The notes beneath the pieces were generated by a model, which saw nothing but the letters and a program-made list of their open reading frames with translations, searched no databases and had not been told where the DNA came from. DNA of 14,779 nucleotides from Alphaproteobacteria bacterium (GTDB taxonomy: Bacteria; Pseudomonadota; Alphaproteobacteria; Rhodospirillales; Magnetospirillaceae). Of the stretch, positions 1 to 7,330 are shown one piece after another. The position numbers were made by a program, and so were the translations under genes. Position 1 is the stretch's first letter; each line of letters begins with the position of its first letter. The stretch spans positions 1 to 14,779 of the forward strand of contig JADFZP010000031.1 of assembly GCA_015232485.1 (NCBI GenBank), written 5' to 3'.

Positions 1-1385
1 GCGCCCTCGCGGGCGAAGGCGCGGGCCACCGCCATGCCGATGCCGCTGCCGGCCCCGGTCACCGCGACCACTTGGCGGGCCATCGGCTTCTCGGCGCCCT
101 TGCCCAGCTTGGCCTGTTCCAGCGACCAGTATTCGCAGTCGAACATGTCGGCTTCGGGGATCGGCTGATAGGTGCCGACCGCCTCGGCGTCGGTGATCGA
201 CTCGACCGTGTTGACGGCGATGTCGGCGGCGATCGCCGCGTCCTTCTTCGAGGCGCCCAGGCCGAACAGGCCCAGACCCGGCACCAGCACGACGCGCGGC
301 ATCGGATCGAGTTCGGTCTTGGGTGGCTGCTGACGCGCGTTGTGGCGGGCGAAATAGTCGTGGTAGCGGGCGACGAACGCCTCGACCGCCGCCGTCACCC
401 CCGCCTTGAACTCGTCCAGCCGGCCGGCCTCGGGGGCCGGCACGACCAGCGGCCAGTTCTTGGTGCGGATGGTGTGGTCGGGCGTCACCACGCCCTGCTG
501 GGAATAGCGCGCCACGTCCTCGCCCGACACGTAGTTCAGGATCGCGTCGGAGGTGCGGAAGTCGAGGATCTGGCGGCGGACCTTGCCCTCGTTGGCGTCG
601 ACGATCTCGGACACCGCGCCGCGCAGGATGGGCGCCACCTCGGCCAGCGAGGCGAGCTTGGCGGGCAGCGCCATGGTGCGGAACACCGGCTTGCGGTTGC
701 GCCGAAGGCGCTCCTCGGCCAGCGAGACCATCTCGATCATGCGCTCATAGGCCTCGCGGGCCGTCGAGCCGAAGGTGAAGATGCCGTGCTTGAGCAGGAT
801 CAACCCTTCGACCGAGGGGTCGGATTCATAGACCTCGGCCGCCTTCTTGGCCAGCGCGAAGCCGGGCATGATGTAGGGCACCAGACCCATGCGACGGCCG
901 TAGATCTCGCGGCACATCATTTCGCCGATCGGCTGGTCGGTGATCGACAGCACCGCCGTGGAATGGGTGTGGTCGATGAATTTGTGCGGCAGGAAGGCGT
1001 GCAGCAGCGTCTCGACCGACGGATTGGGCGCGTTGGAATCAAGCAGATTGCCGCGCTGGAAATTGACCATGTCCTCGTCGGACAGCTTTTCCAGGCGGCG
1101 CAGCTTGAGCAGCGGCTCGATGCGCACCGCCGGCAGGCCGGCCGGCTCGATGCGGCCCATGTCCCAGCCCGAGCCCTTGACGCACAGCACCTCGACCGGC
1201 TCGCCCAGCAGGTCGGGGACCGCCGTCTTGACCGACGTGTTGCCGCCGCCATGCAGCACCAGCCGTGGATCGCCGCCCAAAAGCCGGGTGGTGTAGACGC
1301 GCAAGGCCAGGTCGCGATTGGCGCCGCGGGCGCCCCAGCGAATGACGTGGGCTTCCGCGTCCTCGTCGGACCACTGGCTGTTCAT
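1..1385 (-). CDS. bifunctional class II aldolase / short-chain dehydrogenase (3' end cut by window edge)
   Basis: Minus-strand gene starting at ATG 1385-1383; 461 complete codons are visible and the frame runs off the left edge. The N-terminal half is a class II aldolase/adducin domain: GGGNTS at residues 46-51, a phosphate-binding type loop, then the metal-binding DHTH (138-141) and His200 in LLKHG. A linker leads to a Rossmann SDR domain whose cofactor motif TGAGSGIG (443-450) lies near the cut. This matches the long RhaD-like aldolase/SDR fusions, which cleave ketose 1-phosphates to DHAP plus an aldehyde and oxidise or reduce the aldehyde. The start overlaps the mtnA stop (ATGA), so it is translated with MtnA. 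I infer that it acts on methylthioribulose-1-phosphate or 5-deoxyribulose-1-phosphate (DHAP-shunt type salvage) rather than rhamnulose-1-phosphate, because no rhamnose genes are present. The family call is strong; the substrate is inferred. Confidence 0.9.
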   Translation of the reverse strand, partial: MNSQWSDEDAEAHVIRWGARGANRDLALRVYTTRLLGGDPRLVLHGGGNTSVKTAVPDLLGEPVEVLCVKGSGWDMGRIEPAGLPAVRIEPLLKLRRLEKLSDEDMVNFQRGNLLDSNAPNPSVETLLHAFLPHKFIDHTHSTAVLSITDQPIGEMMCREIYGRRMGLVPYIMPGFALAKKAAEVYESDPSVEGLILLKHGIFTFGSTAREAYERMIEMVSLAEERLRRNRKPVFRTMALPAKLASLAEVAPILRGAVSEIVDANEGKVRRQILDFRTSDAILNYVSGEDVARYSQQGVVTPDHTIRTKNWPLVVPAPEAGRLDEFKAGVTAAVEAFVARYHDYFARHNARQQPPKTELDPMPRVVLVPGLGLFGLGASKKDAAIAADIAVNTVESITDAEAVGTYQPIPEADMFDCEYWSLEQAKLGKGAEKPMARQVVAVTGAGSGIGMAVARAFAREG

Positions 1386-2485
1386 CGCGGCGTCTCCTTT
1401 TCGGGGAACAGGGCGAGCAGGCCCTGGGGCGTGGCGGGGCAGACCCCGCGCTCGGTGATCAGGCCGGTGACCAGACGGGCCGGCGTGACGTCGAAGGCGT
1501 AGTTGGCCGCCGGGCTGCCGGGCGGCGTGATGGTCACGGTGGCCAGCGAGCCTTGCGCGGTGCGGCCGGTCATCTGGGTGACCTCGGTGGCGTCGCGCTG
1601 CTCGATGGGGATTTCGCGCACCCCGTCGGACACCGTCCAATCGATGGTCGGGCTGGGCAGGCCGACATAGAACGGCACGCCGTTGTCCTTGGCGGCCAGC
1701 GCCTTGAGATAGGTGCCGATCTTGTTGCAGACGTCGCCCAGCCGCGTCGTGCGGTCGGTGCCGACGATGCACATGTCGACCATGCCGTGCTGCATCAGGT
1801 GGCCGCCGGTGTTGTCGGGGATCACCGTATGCGGCACGCCGTGCTGGCCCAGCTCCCAGGCGGTCAGGCTGGCGCCCTGGTTGCGCGGCCGCGTCTCGTC
1901 GACCCACACATGCACCGGGATTCCGGCGTCGTGCGCCATGTAGATCGGCGCCAGCGCGGTGCCCCAGTCGACCGTCGCCAACCAGCCGGCGTTGCAGTGG
2001 GTCAGGATGTTGAATACCCCCGTCCCGCCCCGGCGGCGCCACAGATCGGCGATCACGCCATGCCCGTTGGTGCCGATCGCGTGATTGATCGCCACGTCCT
2101 CGTCGGCGATCGCCGCGGCGCGGGCATAGGCCGCGGCGGGGCGCGCCGAAGCGGCCAGCGGCGCCAGCCACGCGCGCATCTCGTCCAGCGCCCAGCGCAG
2201 ATTGATCGCGGTCGGCCGGGTGGCGTGCAGGCGCTCATAGGCCAAGGCGAGGCGCCCGTCCGAGGCGTCGTCGCGCAAGGCCAGCGCCATGCCATAGGCG
2301 GCGGTGGCGCCGATCAAAGGCGCGCCACGCACCAGCATGTCGCGGATCGCCCGCTCGGCGTCTTCCAGCGTGTCGAGGCGCAGGGTGACGAAATCGTGCG
2401 GCAGGCGGGTCTGGTCGATGATCTCGACGCCGCGACCGTCCGACGCCAGCCAGATGGTGCGGGTGGGGGTGCCGTTGACTTTCAT
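1382..2485 (-). CDS. mtnA: S-methyl-5-thioribose-1-phosphate isomerase MtnA
   Basis: Isomerises 5-methylthioribose-1-phosphate to 5-methylthioribulose-1-phosphate, the step after MtnP in MTA salvage (cytosolic). The 367-residue product has the usual family length. Visible hallmarks are RGAPLIGATAAYG (53-65), THCNAG with the catalytic Cys164, DETRPRNQGASLTAWEL (196-212), IVGTDR with the catalytic Asp244, and NKIGTY (254-259). The same frame stays open to 2689, but the family N-terminus and the junction fix the start at ATG 2485-2483. That codon overlaps the stop of the upstream TOPRIM-like gene as ATGA. Its own stop overlaps the aldolase start the same way. It therefore lies in one operon with mtnP but is separated from it by two non-metabolic genes. 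eIF2B-alpha-like proteins share this fold, but the Cys and Asp motifs favour MtnA. Confidence 0.96.
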   Translation of the reverse strand: MKVNGTPTRTIWLASDGRGVEIIDQTRLPHDFVTLRLDTLEDAERAIRDMLVRGAPLIGATAAYGMALALRDDASDGRLALAYERLHATRPTAINLRWALDEMRAWLAPLAASARPAAAYARAAAIADEDVAINHAIGTNGHGVIADLWRRRGGTGVFNILTHCNAGWLATVDWGTALAPIYMAHDAGIPVHVWVDETRPRNQGASLTAWELGQHGVPHTVIPDNTGGHLMQHGMVDMCIVGTDRTTRLGDVCNKIGTYLKALAAKDNGVPFYVGLPSPTIDWTVSDGVREIPIEQRDATEVTQMTGRTAQGSLATVTITPPGSPAANYAFDVTPARLVTGLITERGVCPATPQGLLALFPEKETPR

Positions 2486-3135
2486 GCGGGGACGGTCTCG
2501 ACGGTCAAGGGTTGAACCAGGGGCTGGCCGGGGCGTTCGTCGGCGAACAGCCATTCCAGCAGGGTTTCGAAATGCCGGTAGGACCGCGATTTGTCGCGCA
2601 GGCGATCGAAATCGAGATGTCGCAGGAACCGGACCTGATCGCGGGTCTCCTTGTAGCTCTTGCCCGACTTCATCTGGCGCGAAAGCCATTCCTTGGCGCC
2701 GCGCTTGGCCTCGAAATCGAACGTCTCGTCCCAGCCGTCACGGCTCCAGCCATAGTCCGGGTAGGCCGCGACGATGCGGTCGAAGCATCCGATGAACCAG
2801 CCTTCGAATTCACGCACGAACAGCCCCAGCCCCACTTTCTTGCGCGGCCTCATGGCCGCCAGACGCCTTCCCCAGCGCAGGGCGACATCCCGCGCGCACC
2901 CATCATCCAAGTCGAGCAGGATCAGAACGGAATCCCCGTCGCGATTCAAGGCGTGTGTGACGAATCTTTCAAGTTGGCCTGGCTGGTCGAGCTTGGGCAC
3001 GGTGCAGCCCGTGATCGGATGCGGCCGCACCGCGACGTCCCAGCGTTCAAGCCGCCCAGCGACCGTGCGGACCAGTTCGGCCACCGCCGCCGCATCGCCG
3101 TCGCCTTCGAGAATCAGGACGGGGTTGCGCGCCAT
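2482..3135 (-). CDS. DUF4276-family, TOPRIM-like protein; partner of the adjacent ATPase
   Basis: 217 residues. Seen: EGDGD at 10-14 after a hydrophobic strand (VLILE), then LLDLDDG with Asp75, Asp77 and Asp78. This acidic E...DxD arrangement is that of a TOPRIM-like metal site. Downstream come VREFEGWFIG (107-116), YKETRDQ (161-167) and DKSRSYRHFE (181-190), which fit the conserved REFEaWfl and SpSFrrF blocks of DUF4276. Proteins of this family are often encoded beside RecF/OLD-like ABC ATPases in suspected anti-phage systems, where the TOPRIM domain is the likely nuclease or effector. Its ATG (3135-3133) shares one base with the ATPase stop (TGATG), and its own stop overlaps mtnA (ATGA). 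Nuclease activity is inferred. The family call is moderately strong; the biological role is not established from sequence. Confidence 0.82.
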   Translation of the reverse strand: MARNPVLILEGDGDAAAVAELVRTVAGRLERWDVAVRPHPITGCTVPKLDQPGQLERFVTHALNRDGDSVLILLDLDDGCARDVALRWGRRLAAMRPRKKVGLGLFVREFEGWFIGCFDRIVAAYPDYGWSRDGWDETFDFEAKRGAKEWLSRQMKSGKSYKETRDQVRFLRHLDFDRLRDKSRSYRHFETLLEWLFADERPGQPLVQPLTVETVPA

Positions 3136-4304
3136 CAGCCGTGCAACCCCTCGATCGACATGAGTTGGCCCAGCGTGAAGAGGTTGCTGCGCACCGCCTC
3201 GATCTGCGCGGCGTTCAGCGGCTTGGCGGTCGTCACGCCGTTCTCCATCTCGACGGCGATCACCCGCTTGGACATTTGGGCGGGGTCGAAGCGGTCGAGC
3301 AGATCGGGACTGTGCGTCGTGACCAGAATCTGCCGCGTGTCGCTGACTTCCTCGATGGCCTCGGCAAGGACACGCAGGACGCCGGGATGTACGGTCTGCT
3401 CGGGCTCCTCCAGGGCGATGGTCGCGGGCGCCGGCTGCTGATAGAGCGCCACCAGCAAGCCCAGCACCCGCAGCGTGCCATCGGACATCTGATCGACGTT
3501 GAACGGGAAGGTTCCGCCATCGGCCGTCTTCATCTTGAATTGTGGCACCAGGAATCCGCCAAGACTGTGGGCTGTCACGCCTTCGAGCTCTGGGATCACC
3601 TTTCTCATGGCATCGTTTATTTCGAGCAAAGCTTCATCTTGCTTCTTTGTCTTCATGCGCCGGAGTATCGACACGAGATTTTCGCCGTGCGACGCCAAGT
3701 GCGGCTCATTGCTCTGCTTCTGCGCCTGCCGCAGGGTATTGGGAAATATGACATAAGTTCCGATATTCGCGATGTATCCCCTAATAATCTCAAAAAAATA
3801 TCTCTCACGAGAGCGAATAAACAATTCTTCCGCGTCAATCCTAGCCGCTCTCTTCAAATTATTTTCAGTCACTCTAACGTTGCCTGCCTTATCTCTTTCG
3901 AAAGACGCCTCCTCCTCCGTTCCGTCTGGCGTTATGAACACCAGAGAGGCTGACTCATTACGAATAAAGTACTTCTCTCCAGACGACGAAAGCGTAAGAG
4001 AAAAATGTCCGCCTATGACTTCAACCTTAAAGTCAGGAGAGCTTTCGAGAAGCCCCCCAACCTCGACCCGGATCGTGACGTCGTGTCGATGACTCCGCGA
4101 CCAGCGCCGGATGCTTTTCATTCCGTGCCGGTCGGTTACCGCCTTGTCGAGACCATGCCGCATGATGTCGCGGACGAAACGCAGGGCGTCGATGATGTTG
4201 CTTTTGCCGCTTCCGTTCCGCCCGACGAACAGCGTCACGTCGCCCAGTTCGAGATCGAGCGACTCGATGCTGCGGTAGTTCTGGACGACGAGGCGCGTGA
4301 TCAT
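3135..4304 (-). CDS. AAA/ABC-type ATPase (RecF/OLD-like), probable defence ATPase
   Basis: 389 residues with a full ABC-class ATPase layout. The N-terminus MITRLVVQNYRSIESLDLEL is typical of RecF/OLD/AAA_21 proteins. It carries Walker A GRNGSGKS (28-35), a signature-like QMSDGT (272-277), Walker B IALEEPE (296-302, tandem Glu299-Glu300) and the H-loop TTHSPD (329-334, His331). There is no fused TOPRIM domain. That function appears to be supplied by the next gene, which starts on the last base of this stop codon. Such ATPases usually form dimers that gate a nuclease partner. The ATG (4304-4302) is 7 bp after the mtnP stop, so it is probably read from the mtnP transcript. The middle of the gene (about 3600-4050) is conspicuously AT-rich compared with its own ends and all neighbours, which suggests horizontal origin. 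The ATPase call is secure; the defence role is inferred. Confidence 0.9.
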   Translation of the reverse strand: MITRLVVQNYRSIESLDLELGDVTLFVGRNGSGKSNIIDALRFVRDIMRHGLDKAVTDRHGMKSIRRWSRSHRHDVTIRVEVGGLLESSPDFKVEVIGGHFSLTLSSSGEKYFIRNESASLVFITPDGTEEEASFERDKAGNVRVTENNLKRAARIDAEELFIRSRERYFFEIIRGYIANIGTYVIFPNTLRQAQKQSNEPHLASHGENLVSILRRMKTKKQDEALLEINDAMRKVIPELEGVTAHSLGGFLVPQFKMKTADGGTFPFNVDQMSDGTLRVLGLLVALYQQPAPATIALEEPEQTVHPGVLRVLAEAIEEVSDTRQILVTTHSPDLLDRFDPAQMSKRVIAVEMENGVTTAKPLNAAQIEAVRSNLFTLGQLMSIEGLHG

Positions 4305-4311
4305 CCCGTCC

Positions 4312-5181
4312 TTATCCCTTCAGCACCCGACCCGCCACGGCGGACAGCTTGGCGACCAGTTCGGGATCGCGGGCGCTGGGATGGGTGATGATGGCGTTGT
4401 CGAGCGCCGTCTGGCAGCCCTCGTCGCACAGGTCCTCGCAACCGCGCAGCAACGGCGCCATCGCCTTGACCAGCGAGCGGGCCTTGTCGGCGTTGCCCAG
4501 CAAAACCTTGACGATCGCGTCGACGGTGACGTGGTCGTGGTCGGGATGCCAGCAGTCGAAATCGGTGACCATGGCAACGGTGGCGTAGCACATCTCGGCC
4601 TCGCGGGCCAATTTGGCCTCGGGCATGTTGGTCATGCCGATCACCGAGCAACCCCACGAGCGGTACAGCTCGGACTCGGCCAGGGTCGAGAATTGCGGCC
4701 CCTCCATCACCAGATAGGTGCCGCCGCGCACCACGTCGATACCGGCGTCGGCGGCGGCCGACACCACCGCGTCGCCCAGCCGGCCGCAGACCGGATGGCC
4801 CATCCCGACATGGGCGACGAGGCCCTTGCCGAAGAAGCTTTTGACGCGGGAGAAGGTGCGGTCGATGAACTGATCCACCACCACGAAGGTGCCGGGCGGC
4901 AATTCGGCCTTCAGCGAGCCCACCGCGCTCATCGACAGGATCTCGGTGACGCCGGCCCGCTTCAACGCGTCGATATTGGCGCGGTAGTTGAGGTCCGAGG
5001 GCGGGATGCGGTGGCCGCGGCCGTGGCGCGGCAGGAAGACCAGTTCCAGGCCGTCCAACTCGCCGAACAGCAATTCGTCGGACGGATCGCCGAACGGGCT
5101 GTCGACCTTGACCCAGCGGGTGTTCGCCATGCCGTCGATGTCGTAGATGCCGCTGCCGCCGATGATGCCGAGAACCGCCAT
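4312..5181 (-). CDS. mtnP: S-methyl-5'-thioadenosine phosphorylase MtnP
   Basis: Phosphorolyses MTA, the by-product of polyamine and homoserine-lactone synthesis, to adenine and 5-methylthioribose-1-phosphate. The 289-residue product matches the family length. Motifs seen: IIGGSGIYD (6-14), PRHGRGHRIPPS (51-62, phosphate and sugar contacts), SAVGSL (85-90), MEGPQFST (159-166), GMTNMPEA (182-189) and TDFDCW (206-211) with the catalytic aspartates. These favour MTA phosphorylase over general purine nucleoside phosphorylase, although 5'-deoxyadenosine could be a second substrate. It is the first gene of the minus-strand operon. A purine-rich stretch just upstream of the ATG (complement of about 5184-5195) can serve as ribosome binding site. 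The ATPase gene follows after 7 bp. Confidence 0.96.
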   Translation of the reverse strand: MAVLGIIGGSGIYDIDGMANTRWVKVDSPFGDPSDELLFGELDGLELVFLPRHGRGHRIPPSDLNYRANIDALKRAGVTEILSMSAVGSLKAELPPGTFVVVDQFIDRTFSRVKSFFGKGLVAHVGMGHPVCGRLGDAVVSAAADAGIDVVRGGTYLVMEGPQFSTLAESELYRSWGCSVIGMTNMPEAKLAREAEMCYATVAMVTDFDCWHPDHDHVTVDAIVKVLLGNADKARSLVKAMAPLLRGCEDLCDEGCQTALDNAIITHPSARDPELVAKLSAVAGRVLKG

Positions 5182-5194
5182 TCCTCAACCCTCC

Positions 5195-5244
5195 CTAACC
5201 AGATCGCCGGTTAGTATCCGGTCCCACCCGAGCGTGCAAGTCAA
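5195..5244 (-). promoter_or_regulatory. possible mtnP promoter and inverted repeat
   Basis: Between the petC terminator and mtnP, the minus strand carries TTGACT (5244-5239) and GATACT (5218-5213). The spacing is 20 bases, longer than ideal; TTGCAC with a 15-base spacer is an alternative -35. An inverted repeat, ctaacc (5195-5200) and ggttag (5209-5214), overlaps the putative -10 and lies 14 bases upstream of the start codon, so it could be an operator or leader hairpin. This is inference from short motifs only. Confidence 0.3.
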
Positions 5245-5283
5245 AGAAAAAAGGGCCGCCGCCGGCATCACCGGCGGCGGCCC
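5243..5283 (-). terminator. strong rho-independent terminator of petABC
   Basis: Two perfectly complementary 13-base arms, gggccgccgccgg (5253-5265) and ccggcggcggccc (5271-5283), flank a 5-base loop. Read on the minus strand, the hairpin is followed directly by six T residues (complement of 5247-5252) and then CTTT. It starts about 20 bases beyond the cytochrome c1 stop, so it closes petABC and insulates the mtnP operon downstream. Confidence 0.93.
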
Positions 5284-5302
5284 CTTCAGAACGCGAGCCG
5301 GC

Positions 5303-6067
5303 TTAGTGAACGTCGGCCCAGATCTTGCGCTTCAACGCGTACATCATGCCGGTCAGCACCAGCAGGAACAGCATGACCTTCACGCCCAACGCCTTGCGAG
5401 CCTCGAGTTCGGGCTGCGCGGCGAAGTTGAGGAAGGAAACGATGTCCTTGCCCATCTGCTCGATGGTGGCGGGCGTGCCGTCGGCGTAGGTCACCGAGCC
5501 CTCGTAAAGCTGCGCGGGCATGGCGATCTGATGACCGGGGAAGGCTTCGTTGTAATACATGCCCTCCATCAAGGCGAAGCCGGCGGGCGGCGTCTCCTTG
5601 TAGCCGGTGAGCAGGGCGTAGGCATAATCGGGTCCGCCCGGACGCGCCTTGGCGATCAGGGAGAGATCCGGCGGGTAGGCGCCGTTGTTGGCGGCGCGGG
5701 CCGCCTGCTCGTTGGCGAAGGGCGCCTTGAGGGGATCGGACAACCGGGCCGGGCGAGTGAACATCTCGCCATTGTCGTTGGGGCCGTCCGTCACCTCGTA
5801 ACCCGCGGCGATCGTCTTCACCTGTTCCTCGGTGAAGCCGATCTCCATGAGGTTGCGATAGTAAAGCAGGTCCATGGAATGGCAGGACGCGCAGATCGTG
5901 CTGTAGATCTGCCAGCCGCGCTGCAGGGCGCCGCGGTCATAGGTGCCGAACACACCCTGCCAGCTCCAGCTCTGCTTCTCGATCGCCGGACCACCCGAAG
6001 CCAGGGCGCCCGTGGCGGCCGCCGTCAGTCCGACGGCCGTCAACGCGCTGATGATGACCTTACGCAT
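5303..6067 (-). CDS. petC: cytochrome c1, ubiquinol-cytochrome c reductase haem subunit
   Basis: 254 residues. It carries electrons from the Rieske protein to soluble cytochrome c in the bc1 complex (complex III), with its haem domain in the periplasm. Seen: a Sec-type signal peptide (residues 1-23, likely cleavage after ALA), the haem c attachment motif CASCH (59-63), the probable axial ligand Met183 in HQIAMPAQL, and a C-terminal membrane anchor (about 229-246) followed by KRK on the cytoplasmic side. The ATG shares one base with the cytochrome b stop (TAATG), with a GGAGAAGG ribosome site inside the end of petB. It is the last gene of petABC and is followed by a strong terminator. Confidence 0.97.
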   Translation of the reverse strand: MRKVIISALTAVGLTAAATGALASGGPAIEKQSWSWQGVFGTYDRGALQRGWQIYSTICASCHSMDLLYYRNLMEIGFTEEQVKTIAAGYEVTDGPNDNGEMFTRPARLSDPLKAPFANEQAARAANNGAYPPDLSLIAKARPGGPDYAYALLTGYKETPPAGFALMEGMYYNEAFPGHQIAMPAQLYEGSVTYADGTPATIEQMGKDIVSFLNFAAQPELEARKALGVKVMLFLLVLTGMMYALKRKIWADVH

Positions 6068-7320
6068 TACGCCTTCTCCATCGGCTTAGCGGTGGCGCCC
6101 GCCGGGATCCCGCCGCCCTTGAGGACCGGGGCCGAGATGCTGTGCGGCAGCGGCTTGGTCTTCTCGATCTTGCCGATCAGGGGCAGAAGGACCAGGAAGT
6201 GGAAGAAGTAATAGGCCGTGGCGATCTGACCGATCAGCACGTAGGCCCCTTCCGCCGGCTTGGCGCCGATGTAGCCCAGCACCAGGCAGTCGATCACGAA
6301 CAGCCAGAAGAACTGCTTGTACAGCGGGCGGAACCGACCCGACTTCACCTTCGAGGTGTCAAGCCAGGGCAGGAAGAACAACACGATGATCGAACCGAAC
6401 ATCATGATGACGCCGCCCAGCTTGTCGGGCACCGCGCGCAGGATCGCGTAGAACGGCAGGAAGTACCATTCGGGCACGATATGGGCCGGCGTGACCATCG
6501 GGTTGGCGGGGATGTAGTTGTCGGGCTCGCCGAAGAAGTCGGGCGCCCAGAACACGAAGGCCAGATAGACCATCATGAACACGCCCATGCCGTACAGATC
6601 CTTGATCGTGAAGTACGGATGGAACGGGATGGTGTCCTGCGGGCCCTTGGGGTCGATGCCCAGCGGGTTGTTCGACTTGACCGCGTGCAGCGCGACGAGG
6701 TGCAAAAACACCAGGGCGAACAGCACGAAGGGCAGCAGATAGTGCAGGGCGAAGAAGCGGTTGAGGGTCGGATTGTCGACCGAGAAGCCGCCCCACAGCC
6801 AAGTGACGATGTAATCGCCGACCAACGGGATCGCCGAGAACAGGTTGGTGATCACCGTGGCGCCCCAGAAGCTCATCTGGCCCCAGGGAAGCACATAGCC
6901 CATGAAGGCGGTCGCCATCATGGCCACCATGATCAAGAGGCCCAGCCACCACAGCAATTCGCGCGGCCCCTTGTACGAGCCGTAATACATGCCGCGGAAC
7001 ATATGGATGTAGACCACGATGAAGAACATCGAGCCGCCATTGGCGTGCAGGTAACGCAGCAGCCAACCATAGTTCACGTCTCGCATGATGCGCTCGACGG
7101 ACTCGAACGCCATCGAGGTGTTGGCGGTGTAGTTCATGGCCAGGAAGATGCCGCTCAGGATCATGATGACCAGAACGAAACCCGCCAGCGAGCCGAAGTT
7201 CCACCAATAGCTTAGATTTTTCGGGGTCGGGTAGTCGACCGCGCTGTGCTTCAACATCGTGAAGATCGGCAGGCGGTCGTCGACCCATTTGATGGTCTTG
7301 TTGTTGAATTCGCCACTCAT
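6067..7320 (-). CDS. petB: cytochrome b subunit of the bc1 complex
   Basis: 417 residues, a polytopic inner-membrane protein holding the two b haems and the Qo and Qi quinone sites. The four haem ligands are His92 and His106 (helix B) and His193 and His207 (helix D), each pair 14 residues apart as in the bc1 family rather than the 14/15 spacing of b6. The Qo-site PEWY motif is at 283-286. The full eight-helix form, with a C-terminal half ending near residue 390, is present as one polypeptide and is not split as in b6f. It starts 10 bp after the Rieske stop with a GGAGCGGAAC ribosome site and overlaps petC by one base, so the three subunits are co-translated. Confidence 0.97.
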   Translation of the reverse strand: MSGEFNNKTIKWVDDRLPIFTMLKHSAVDYPTPKNLSYWWNFGSLAGFVLVIMILSGIFLAMNYTANTSMAFESVERIMRDVNYGWLLRYLHANGGSMFFIVVYIHMFRGMYYGSYKGPRELLWWLGLLIMVAMMATAFMGYVLPWGQMSFWGATVITNLFSAIPLVGDYIVTWLWGGFSVDNPTLNRFFALHYLLPFVLFALVFLHLVALHAVKSNNPLGIDPKGPQDTIPFHPYFTIKDLYGMGVFMMVYLAFVFWAPDFFGEPDNYIPANPMVTPAHIVPEWYFLPFYAILRAVPDKLGGVIMMFGSIIVLFFLPWLDTSKVKSGRFRPLYKQFFWLFVIDCLVLGYIGAKPAEGAYVLIGQIATAYYFFHFLVLLPLIGKIEKTKPLPHSISAPVLKGGGIPAGATAKPMEKA

Positions 7321-7330
7321 CGTTCCGCTC

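Noticed and set aside
72..1502. 476-residue plus-strand open frame
   Set aside because: It lies antisense to the aldolase/SDR gene; the translation is Arg/His/Gly-rich with no family motif, as expected from the complement of GC-rich coding DNA.
2486..2689. Longer N-terminus for MtnA
   Set aside because: The added residues do not resemble MtnA and overlap the TOPRIM-like coding sequence; the ATGA junction at 2485 gives the family-length protein.
3700..4050. Retron, ncRNA or CRISPR-like element in the AT-rich stretch
   Set aside because: The stretch is continuous coding sequence of the ATPase with an intact frame and no repeats.
6142..7215. 357-residue plus-strand open frame opposite cytochrome b
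   Set aside because: Asp/Glu/His/Gln-rich translation of the complement of petB; no motif and no start signal.
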